From Phil1 sp964612925 (GTDB lineage Bacteria; Bacillota; Clostridia; Christensenellales; CAG-138): a stretch of 8,782 nucleotides of DNA. The notes beneath the pieces were generated by a model, which was given only the letters and a program-made list of their open reading frames with translations, was not told where the DNA came from and ran no database searches. This document shows, piece after piece, positions 1 through 4,989 of this stretch; within the stretch, counting starts at the first letter, position 1; every line of letters begins with the position of its first letter. The DNA is taken from contig CAZTFU010000045.1 in the NCBI GenBank assembly GCA_964612925.1, positions 1-8,782 on the forward strand. The letters run 5' to 3'. A program made the translations under genes and the position numbers.

Positions 1-55
1 TCACAAATACGGCACACGCTACAAAATAGGCGATTCTTGTACCTTTTTTCTCCAT
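1..55 (-). CDS. Partial gene at left edge: N-terminus of a probable exported or membrane protein
   Basis: Only the first 18 codons lie in the window; the rest runs off the left edge. Reading leftward from the ATG at 55-53, the peptide is MEKKGTRIAYFVACAVFV. This is a short basic start (KK, R) followed by an uninterrupted hydrophobic run, as in a signal peptide or first transmembrane helix. The start is well supported: a perfect AAGGAGG (70-64) lies 8 nt upstream, and a TTGACG/TAAAAT promoter lies at 92-120. The family cannot be identified from 18 residues. A transporter, a lipoprotein (there is a Cys at residue 14, but no proper lipobox is visible) or a sensor protein are all possible. It is transcribed in the same direction as the upstream ldcA operon, but its own promoter and the hairpin at 299-365 suggest a separate unit. 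Confidence 0.75.
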   Translation of the reverse strand, partial: MEKKGTRIAYFVACAVFV

Positions 56-91
56 GTAGGATTCCTCCTTATAGATTTTGAGATTGTCTTA

Positions 92-120
92 ATTTTAGTT
101 GATTTTGACACCATCGTCAA
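92..120 (-). promoter_or_regulatory. Sigma-A-type promoter of the left-edge gene, with overlapping inverted repeat
   Basis: On the minus strand a -35 TTGACG (120-115) and a -10 TAAAAT (97-92) are separated by exactly 17 bp. The -10 lies about 36 nt upstream of the start codon at 55 and about 20 nt before the AAGGAGG. An inverted repeat TTGAC-N6-GTCAA (105-109 / 116-120) has one arm inside the -35 and the other in the spacer, which is a good position for a repressor (inference). The sequence GCAATTGTGA (121-130) directly abuts the -35 on its upstream side and recurs next to the MFS promoter at 4918-4927. Confidence 0.7.
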
Positions 121-202
121 GCAATTGTGAGTAATTTATGAACATCCGAACACCCCCGTTAAGATTTCGTTACGGACATGTATACAGGTATGCATGTGCC
201 TT

Positions 203-253
203 ACATGGCCGTTCTGCGCCATGTTCAGTCCGCCGCAGCGTCGTGAGGAACAT
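203..253. repeat. Overlapping inverted repeats (two mutually exclusive hairpins)
   Basis: ACATGGC (203-209) and GCCATGT (218-224) form a perfect 7-bp stem with an 8-nt loop. ATGTTC (221-226) and GAACAT (248-253) form a 6-bp stem. The two share bases 221-224, so only one can form at a time. No T-run follows either stem, so neither looks like a terminator. The function is unknown; a regulator binding region or a structured leader are possible. Confidence 0.45.
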
Positions 254-298
254 CATATTTATCAAGAATATCAGGGTATTTTCTTGTGTAATATAAAT

Positions 299-365
299 AA
301 CCCCCGCTTTGTCCATGCCGCCGTGTATGCTGTATGTATGCGGCGGAATGGTCCTTGCAGGGGTT
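299..365 (-). terminator. Two-part hairpin, probable terminator of the ireB-ldcA operon
   Basis: Read on the minus strand, 75 nt after the ldcA stop codon, the outer arms AACCCCTGC (365-357) and GCGGGGGTT (307-299) pair over 9 bp with one G-U. Inside, after a symmetric 5/5-nt internal loop, CCATTCCGCCG (351-341) pairs with CGGCGGCATGG (323-313), 10 of 11 positions, around a 17-nt loop. The 3' arm is followed by TTATTTATATT, a T-rich but interrupted tail. On the plus strand the structure is also followed by T-rich sequence. It stands out as GC-rich in AT-rich surroundings. A terminator is the simplest reading; a REP-like element or a processed RNA end are alternatives. Confidence 0.55.
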
Positions 366-439
366 TATGTTTAACTATTCTTTATATTGTCTTTATGCTT
401 TCTTTATATTTTCTTAACAAATTTCTTTTTGTTTTTATA

Positions 440-1354
440 TTACAGCTCTTTTACCGTGCATGTATCCGCATCCATCGTAAAGCGCGCGCCGAGCGGCAGG
501 CTCATGGTGGGTGCGCAATGGCCGCACATAAAGTTGGTTATGCAGGGCTTCCTGCAGGGCTTTACCAGCTCATTGAAAGAATCCTCTATGGTAAGAGAGT
601 CATCAGGCTTTTCGGCGGTACAATTGGTGAACTGCCCCAAGATTATGCCCGCACAGTCACGGAATTTGCCCGCATTCCTGAGCTGAGTCAGCATACGGTC
701 CACATTGTACGGCTGTTCACCGATATCCTCAAGGAATATTATCTTGTCGCGAGTATCTATTTCCCACGGCGTTCCAAGACTTGCCGCCACAAGCGAAAGA
801 TTGCCGCCGCAAAGTTCACCCTCCGCCTTGCCGCCGACAAGCGTGCCCATCGGCTGATCCGCGGGGTTTTCATAAGCTATGCTTTCACCGAAAAGCATTG
901 CCTTTGCATAGCGCAAAGTGTATTCATCTTCGCCCGAAAGGTTGTCGCTTGTAGTCATTACCATGTGATATGTGCCAAATCCGCACTTCTGTCTGAATGC
1001 GGTGTGGAATGCGGTAATGTCGCTGTAGCCGCCAAAGAATTTCGGATTTTCGCGTATGGTGCTGTAATCAAGCAACGGCAGTATTCTGTGTGCGCCGTAT
1101 CCGCCGCGCAGGCACCACACGCCGTCAATATCCTTTGCGGCAAACGCGGCGTTTATATCGCGAGCGCGTTCTTCATCCGTACCCGCAAGGTAGCCGCGGC
1201 ACAGCCTTGCCGTCGGGTAAAGCACGGGCACAAGGCCGAGCCGTTCGGTCGTTTTTACCGCACGGTCAAGTTTTTCTTCGGTATTGCCCTTTATTGGGCC
1301 CGATGGAGCTATAAGCGCAACGCGCGCACCTTCAAAAAGTTTCGGTCCTCTCAT
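440..1354 (-). CDS. ldcA: LD-carboxypeptidase, peptidase family S66 (LdcA/MccF type)
   Basis: This 304-residue protein has the full length of the S66 family. These serine peptidases cleave the L,D bond before the terminal D-Ala of murein tetrapeptides during cell-wall recycling; MccF relatives also degrade microcin C-like antibiotics. The three expected catalytic residues are all visible: Ser111 in GGYSDIT, Glu209 in IFLEDIGE and His279 in CGHCAP. The N-terminal motif VALIAPSGP (12-20) and the WCLRGGYG segment (80-87) are also typical. No signal peptide is seen, so the protein is probably cytoplasmic. The start ATG overlaps the stop of the DUF1292 gene by 4 nt (ATGA), and its ribosome binding site lies in the Glu codons at that gene's end, so translation is probably coupled. 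It is the last gene of the ireB operon. Whether the physiological substrate is murein peptide or an antibiotic cannot be told from sequence alone. Confidence 0.93.
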   Translation of the reverse strand: MRGPKLFEGARVALIAPSGPIKGNTEEKLDRAVKTTERLGLVPVLYPTARLCRGYLAGTDEERARDINAAFAAKDIDGVWCLRGGYGAHRILPLLDYSTIRENPKFFGGYSDITAFHTAFRQKCGFGTYHMVMTTSDNLSGEDEYTLRYAKAMLFGESIAYENPADQPMGTLVGGKAEGELCGGNLSLVAASLGTPWEIDTRDKIIFLEDIGEQPYNVDRMLTQLRNAGKFRDCAGIILGQFTNCTAEKPDDSLTIEDSFNELVKPCRKPCITNFMCGHCAPTMSLPLGARFTMDADTCTVKEL

Positions 1355-1644
1355 TCCTCTTCCTCGCCTTCCATTTCTTCAACAATGTCCAAAAATTCCT
1401 GAAAAACCTCGTTAAGAAGGATTTCATTGTCTATTGTGCTGTAATAATCCGCACCGTCCTTGGTATCCACGCGCAACAGCACTATTTCGGCTTCCTCATC
1501 GTCCTGCTGTTCGCTCGGTTCAAGTGCGATATACCTTTGCCCCTCGTAGGCAAACGTGAGTACATGCACAAAACGTGCCTCCTCCCCGTTTTCGTCAAGA
1601 AGCACTATTTCGTCAAAACCGTCGTTTATCTCTTTATTTTCCAT
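1351..1644 (-). CDS. DUF1292 family protein (YrzB-like)
   Basis: This small, strongly acidic protein of 97 residues belongs to the DUF1292 family, which in Firmicutes follows ruvX (B. subtilis yrzB). Its biochemical role is unknown. The core pattern is visible: an N-terminal strand pair EIVLLDENGEEARF (12-25), FAYEGQRYIAL (31-41) and EIVLLRV (53-59), ending in a helix with FQEFLDIVEE and a run of Glu residues. The start ATG at 1644 follows the ruvX stop by 27 bp; an AAGGAG lies about 12 nt upstream, somewhat far. The last codons, GAG GAA GAG GAA TGA, double as the ribosome binding site and overlapping start of ldcA. There is no signal peptide or membrane segment. Family assignment is firm; function is not. 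Confidence 0.9.
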   Translation of the reverse strand: MENKEINDGFDEIVLLDENGEEARFVHVLTFAYEGQRYIALEPSEQQDDEEAEIVLLRVDTKDGADYYSTIDNEILLNEVFQEFLDIVEEMEGEEEE

Positions 1645-1671
1645 CGGTAAAAAACGCTCCTTAATGCTGAT

Positions 1672-2094
1672 TTATAGTTTTGGATTTGAATCCAAATATC
1701 CCTGCAAAATTATGGTTGCGGCAAGCTTGTCCACAACCTTGCGCCTTTTGCGCCAGTCCATTTCGGCCTCCATAAGCACCCTTTCGGCAGAAACGGTAGT
1801 TAGCCTTTCATCAAAAAAGGCGTGCTCCCCATCCCACCGTTCAAGCACGGCGGCGGCGAATTCCTTTACCCTCTCACTTTGGAATCCGTATGATCCGTCC
1901 ATGTTTCTCGGCATACCGAACAGCAGCCGCACTGGTGCGTACTTCTTTGCATATGCTGCAATGTATTCTGCGTCATGCGCAATATCGCCCGTGCGATTGT
2001 ATGTTTCAAGTCCCTGCGCCGTAATGCCGAGCGGGTCGCTCACGGCAATGCCTATTCTTTTATCGCCAACGTCAAGCGCAAGCACACGCATCAT
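1672..2094 (-). CDS. ruvX: RuvX/YqgF family putative Holliday junction resolvase / pre-16S rRNA nuclease
   Basis: This 140-residue protein is of normal length for the RNase H-fold YqgF family. Members are implicated in 5' maturation of 16S rRNA and have been described as Holliday junction resolvases. All family motifs are present in order: LALDVGDKRIGIAVSDPLG (5-23) with catalytic Asp8, GMPRNMDGS (60-68; the usual form is GLPxNMDGS), DERLTT (95-100) with Glu96, and VDKLAATIILQGYLD (121-135) with Asp122. The first ATG (2094-2092) overlaps the ireB stop by 4 nt; a second ATG follows at once, so the start is uncertain by one codon. A GAGG lies about 10 nt upstream within the end of ireB. The position between ireB and a DUF1292 gene is the conserved Firmicute order. 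It is likely essential or near-essential housekeeping. Confidence 0.95.
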   Translation of the reverse strand: MMRVLALDVGDKRIGIAVSDPLGITAQGLETYNRTGDIAHDAEYIAAYAKKYAPVRLLFGMPRNMDGSYGFQSERVKEFAAAVLERWDGEHAFFDERLTTVSAERVLMEAEMDWRKRRKVVDKLAATIILQGYLDSNPKL

Positions 2095-2381
2095 TTTTTC
2101 GTATCCTCATTTTCGGTTTCTGCCGCATCCTGAGCCTGAACATAAAAGCGCACAAGCTCCTCCACCAGCTCATCGCGCTGCAAGCTGCAAATACGGTAAC
2201 GCGCATTATTGTAGCTGGTTATGTACGTTGGATCGCCCGAAATAAGATATCCGACGATCTGGTTTATGGGGTCATACCCCTTTTCCTTCATGGATCCGTA
2301 AACGCTCATAAGGACATCACTCGCGGCATTTCTTTCCCGGGGTATCCTGAAAAGCATCGTTTCGGTGGTTTTCTCGTTCAT
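2091..2381 (-). CDS. ireB: IreB family regulatory phosphoprotein (UPF0297/DUF965)
   Basis: This 96-residue homologue of Enterococcus faecalis IreB (B. subtilis YrzL) carries the family signature GYDPINQIVGYLISGDPTYI (35-54) followed by YNNARYRI (57-64) and RDELVEELVRFYV (69-81). In Enterococcus, IreB is phosphorylated on two N-terminal threonines by the transmembrane Ser/Thr kinase IreK, which responds to cell-wall stress, and influences cephalosporin resistance. Here Thr5, Thr6 and Thr8 lie in the equivalent N-terminal segment and are candidate sites (inference). The tail (83-96) is longer and more charged than the core needs. The ATG at 2381 has a strong GGGGAGG just upstream and an extended -10 promoter at 2434-2461. 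It is the first gene of the four-gene operon and overlaps ruvX by 4 nt. Confidence 0.94.
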   Translation of the reverse strand: MNEKTTETMLFRIPRERNAASDVLMSVYGSMKEKGYDPINQIVGYLISGDPTYITSYNNARYRICSLQRDELVEELVRFYVQAQDAAETENEDTKK

Positions 2382-2433
2382 TTAGTCCTCCCCTTCGTGC
2401 GCATTTTGATATACTGCGCCATAGTATTAGTTA

Positions 2434-2461
2434 ATTATACCATATTGCTTTCAAAAGGCAA
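2434..2461 (-). promoter_or_regulatory. Extended -10 promoter of the ireB-ruvX-DUF1292-ldcA operon
   Basis: On the minus strand a perfect TATAAT (2439-2434) is preceded by TGG, giving the TGnTATAAT extended -10 form. A weak -35 TTGCCT (2461-2456, four of six matches) lies 16 bp upstream. The -10 ends about 52 nt before the ireB start codon, leaving room for a short leader with the GGGGAGG ribosome binding site. A palindrome TGAAAA-N6-TTTTCA lies further upstream at 2495-2512. Confidence 0.7.
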
Positions 2462-2494
2462 TAACCGTCAAAAGGACTTAGCTTGACATATTTG

Positions 2495-2512
2495 TGAAAA
2501 AGCATGTTTTCA
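2495..2512. repeat. Inverted repeat upstream of the ireB promoter
   Basis: TGAAAA (2495-2500) and TTTTCA (2507-2512) form 6-bp arms around AGCATG. It lies about 34 bp upstream of the -35 of the ireB promoter and downstream of the asparaginase terminator, so it could be a regulator site for ireB. There is no other support, and chance is plausible in AT-rich DNA. Confidence 0.3.
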
Positions 2513-2545
2513 TATATTCGTTTCTTCATGGCATTCTATACGCAC

Positions 2546-2585
2546 AATAAAAGCAGCCGGTATATTGTCTCAATTAAGGCCGCTT
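2546..2585 (-). terminator. Intrinsic terminator of the PatB-asparaginase operon
   Basis: Read on the minus strand, 28 nt after the asparaginase stop, AAGCGGCC (2585-2578) pairs with GGCTGCTT (2558-2551) over 8 bp with one G-U. The loop is 19 nt and contains a possible ATTG/CAAT mini-stem. The 3' arm runs straight into a T-rich stretch, TTTTATT. Position and structure fit a rho-independent terminator that also insulates the ireB promoter. Confidence 0.75.
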
Positions 2586-2613
2586 GATTACGTTCAGGCT
2601 GAGTTTTACACCG

Positions 2614-3606
2614 TCATGCCTTTAATTCGCCGCAGATATTCGTTTGCATCAGCGTGCGAAGCTTGCGCATATCCGATTCGCCGCCAAGCATGCCGAGTGC
2701 CCACATAAGCTTTGTAACCGAAGCCTCCGTGGTCATATCCTTTGCGGAGATCACGCCCGCACTCCTCAGCGGAGCCGAAACCTCGTATATATCGGGATTA
2801 CTCGCCTCATACAGGCACTGTGAGGTGAGTATAACGGGTATGTTCTTTTCTATAAGATTATGCAGACTTTCCGCATGGTCGCGCCTTATGTTGTGAACGC
2901 CGCCAAGGCCGAACGCCTCCACCACAACGCCCTTTACCCCGCACGCGGCAAGGCTTTCTATTATTGACGGCATTGTACCCGGGATAAGCTTTATAAGTGC
3001 CACACGCGGTTCTATATCCGTAAAAAGTTCGAATTTCTCCACACTGCTCTGCGGTACGCTTTCAGTTATAAAATTGCCGTTTTCGAATCGACCGACTCTG
3101 TCCCTGTTTATGGATTCAAACGCATTTAGCGACATCGTGCGCGTTTTCACCGCGCGACAGCCCAAAATCACGCTTCCGCCAAAGGATACGTACACTCCGC
3201 CCGGCAGCTCGCGTGCGGCGCAAAGCGCATCGGCAAGGTTTTCTTCGGCATCGCTGCCTTCCATGCCTATCGGGTATTGCGCACCCGTAAGCACAACGGG
3301 TATGTCTATTCCCCGGAGCATAAAGGAAAGCATTGATGCGGTATACGCCATTGTGTCCGTGCCGTGGGTTATCACCATGCCGTCCGCATTTTTCATGTTG
3401 TCCGCAACGGCTTTTGCGATAATGCGCCACTCCTCCGGCTGAACGTTTGAACTGTCCATGCGAAAAAGTTCCACCGCATCCACATTTTGCGCCTTTTCCT
3501 TCACATAGCTGAGCAATTCGCCCGCACTAAGTTGCGGAGAAAGTCCCTGTGCGGTTTGTGTGCAGGCTATGGTACCGCCCGTAGCCAAAAGAAGTATCCT
3601 TTTCAT
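2614..3606 (-). CDS. ansA: Type I (cytoplasmic) L-asparaginase
   Basis: This enzyme hydrolyses L-asparagine to L-aspartate and ammonia. At 330 residues it matches type I asparaginases, and no signal peptide is present. The nucleophile loop is LLLATGGTIA, with Thr12 as the first catalytic Thr; the second site is ITHGTDTMAYT with Thr83 and Asp84, and the conserved Lys is in CRAVKTRT (Lys154). Numbering is from the ATG at 3606. A longer frame opens with GTG at 3630, adding 8 residues (MKESAKAD), but nothing resembling a ribosome binding site precedes that GTG, and the GTG region itself supplies AAGGAG and a closer AAAGG ahead of the ATG. The ATG also places the first strand at the usual distance. 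It is the second gene of an operon, 36 nt after the PLP enzyme, and is followed by an intrinsic terminator. It probably serves nitrogen release rather than secretion. Confidence 0.93.
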   Translation of the reverse strand: MKRILLLATGGTIACTQTAQGLSPQLSAGELLSYVKEKAQNVDAVELFRMDSSNVQPEEWRIIAKAVADNMKNADGMVITHGTDTMAYTASMLSFMLRGIDIPVVLTGAQYPIGMEGSDAEENLADALCAARELPGGVYVSFGGSVILGCRAVKTRTMSLNAFESINRDRVGRFENGNFITESVPQSSVEKFELFTDIEPRVALIKLIPGTMPSIIESLAACGVKGVVVEAFGLGGVHNIRRDHAESLHNLIEKNIPVILTSQCLYEASNPDIYEVSAPLRSAGVISAKDMTTEASVTKLMWALGMLGGESDMRKLRTLMQTNICGELKA

Positions 3607-3642
3607 ATCTGCCTTTGCGGACTCCTTCACTGATTCTATGTA

Positions 3643-4833
3643 TTATAATGCCGCACCGTGCTTTTCGAGTATGGGCTTTATCGCCTTTTCAAGCCGTTCC
3701 AATGCCTCAAGGAGCAGATGATTCGGCAGTGCCATGTTCCAACGTGCAAAGCCGCTTCCGTTCGTGCCGAAAATATAGCCCTCATCAAGTGCAAGGCAAG
3801 CGTCAAGGTGCATTTTTTCAAGCTCCTCATCGCTAAGTCCAAGCACGCGCATATCTATCCACGCAAGGTATGTGCCCTCGGCGCGAATGCATTTAAGAGC
3901 GGGCAAACGGTTTTCAATAAAGTCGTAAAGGGTGTTGAAGTTGGTCTCCACGGCCTCAATCATTTCCTTTAACCATTCGTCGCATTCGTTGTGCGCGGCA
4001 ATCGCAACGGCGCGGGCAAAATAGGTGAGCGAGTTGCCCATGCCGCGGCTTTGTTCTTCCATATAAATTTTACGTTTTTCCTCATTCGGGATGAATATGT
4101 CGGAACACCCGAGCCCCGCAACGTTGAACGTTTTGCTCATCGCCGTACACACCATGCAGTTATCCGTGTATTCATCAAAAGTCAAAAGCGAATTATGCTT
4201 GTTGCCGCTCATTATGATATCGCAGTGTATTTCATCCGCAATAAGGAATACATTGTTTCTTTTGCATATGTCGCAAACGCACTCAAGCTCTTCCCTCTTC
4301 CAAACGCGGCCTATGGGATTATGGGGGCTGCAAAGTATCATAAGGTGAACATCCTCACGAGCGCACAGCCTTTCAAGCCCGTCAAAGTCCATTTCATAAT
4401 GGCCGTTTTTCAAAATAAGCCTGTTTTCCACAACGCGGCAGCCGTTTTTCTTTATATCATTATAAAACGGATAATATACGGGGCTTTGGACTATAACACC
4501 CTCGCCTTCCTTGGCAAATGCCCTTACGGCTATGCTCAGTGCGGGCACTATGCCGTTTGTTATCGTGTGCCATTCGCGCTTGGGTTCATAACCGTGGTGG
4601 CGGATATAATAATTCTTTATTGCGTCAAAGTATTCGTCATCGGCATAGGTATAGCCGTATATTCCGTGCTCAGCGGCCCGTATTGCGGCGCGTTTTATTT
4701 CGGGCGCAACTTGAAACTCCATATCCGCAACGGAAAGCGGCACAACACCTGCATTTTTTACGGATTCGGGCGCAAAGTCCCACTTGGCGGAGCCTGTATG
4801 TCGCCTATCGGTAACAGTTGTAAAATCGTACAT
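3643..4833 (-). CDS. patB: MalY/PatB family PLP-dependent C-S lyase (putative cystathionine beta-lyase / aminotransferase class I/II)
   Basis: This fold-type I PLP enzyme of 396 residues has the normal length for the MalY/PatB group. Members cleave cystathionine or cysteine-type substrates to a thiol, pyruvate and ammonia; E. coli MalY also represses the maltose activator. Diagnostic features are SVADMEF (34-40), GIYGYT (57-62), SPHNPIGRVW (169-178) with Asn172, ADEIHCD (199-205) with Asp200 contacting the cofactor, AMSKTFNVAGL (231-241) with the PLP-binding Lys234, and GFARWNMA (361-368) with the carboxylate-binding Arg364. The SKTFN and ADEIHCD motifs point to MalY/PatB rather than ordinary aspartate aminotransferases. 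The ATG at 4833 has GGAGG 9 nt upstream. It is first in an operon with the asparaginase and divergent from the MFS gene. The exact substrate, and aminotransferase versus lyase activity, remain uncertain. Confidence 0.9.
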   Translation of the reverse strand: MYDFTTVTDRRHTGSAKWDFAPESVKNAGVVPLSVADMEFQVAPEIKRAAIRAAEHGIYGYTYADDEYFDAIKNYYIRHHGYEPKREWHTITNGIVPALSIAVRAFAKEGEGVIVQSPVYYPFYNDIKKNGCRVVENRLILKNGHYEMDFDGLERLCAREDVHLMILCSPHNPIGRVWKREELECVCDICKRNNVFLIADEIHCDIIMSGNKHNSLLTFDEYTDNCMVCTAMSKTFNVAGLGCSDIFIPNEEKRKIYMEEQSRGMGNSLTYFARAVAIAAHNECDEWLKEMIEAVETNFNTLYDFIENRLPALKCIRAEGTYLAWIDMRVLGLSDEELEKMHLDACLALDEGYIFGTNGSGFARWNMALPNHLLLEALERLEKAIKPILEKHGAAL

Positions 4834-4863
4834 AAATGTTTTCCTCCGTAGTTCTTAGCATAC

Positions 4864-4872
4864 ATTGTAGCA
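4864..4872 (-). promoter_or_regulatory. Extended -10 promoter of the patB-ansA operon
   Basis: On the minus strand TGCTACAAT (4872-4864) fits the TGnTANNAT extended -10 pattern, with TACAAT as the hexamer. It ends about 30 nt before the patB start codon. No recognisable -35 is found at 16-18 bp, so the promoter may depend on the extended element or on an activator. It lies in the same 156-bp divergent region as the MFS promoter. Confidence 0.5.
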
Positions 4873-4927
4873 TATCGACCCGCGGTTTGAGTATCGCGCA
4901 AAAAATATATTTATCATGCAATTGTGA

Positions 4928-4956
4928 TTGAACAGCGCGCCTTTTGCCGTTATAAT
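4928..4956 (+). promoter_or_regulatory. Promoter of the MFS transporter gene
   Basis: A perfect TATAAT (4951-4956) lies 17 bp after TTGAAC (4928-4933; four of six -35 matches). The -10 ends 33 nt before the start codon, and an AAGGAG (4976-4981) lies 8 nt before the ATG. The sequence GCAATTGTGA (4918-4927) abuts the -35 and overlaps an extended copy of the motif seen at 117-130. ATATTTATCA (4907-4916) is just upstream. Both are candidate regulator contacts. Confidence 0.7.
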
Positions 4957-4989
4957 TTATATAATAAGTATTTATAAGGAGCATCCCCG

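Larger units (their letters stand above)
56..439. other. Non-coding region between the left-edge gene and the end of ldcA
   Basis: This 384-nt stretch has no credible gene of its own. Plus-strand reading frames that start here continue across ldcA in antisense and look like shadows. From left to right it holds the RBS and promoter of the left-edge gene (64-120), a GCAATTGTGA motif (121-130), a cluster of small inverted repeats (203-253), a copy of the LysR-region motif ATATTTATCAAG (255-266), the two-part hairpin at 299-365, and a very A-rich (minus strand) stretch at 366-439 right after the ldcA stop. No riboswitch class was recognised. Confidence 0.6.

Noticed and set aside
121..131. Resemblance of AATTGTGAG to a lac operator half-site
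   Set aside because: Only one half is present, no lac-type regulator or sugar genes are nearby, and the organism type makes it unlikely. The recurrence of GCAATTGTGA is better treated as its own motif.
194..1402. Long plus-strand reading frame (402 codons) antisense to ldcA
   Set aside because: It lies opposite an intact S66 peptidase with all catalytic residues. Its product is rich in Arg, His, Cys and Ala without any domain pattern, and there is no ribosome binding site. It is a codon-bias shadow.
2483..2488. Perfect TTGACA on the plus strand upstream of ireB
   Set aside because: No -10 lies at 16-18 bp and no plus-strand gene follows; the next possible hexamer, TATATT, is 24 bp away.
3991..4851. 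Plus-strand reading frame of 286 codons antisense to patB
   Set aside because: It is opposite a complete PLP enzyme with conserved motifs, and its translation resembles no family. It is a shadow frame.
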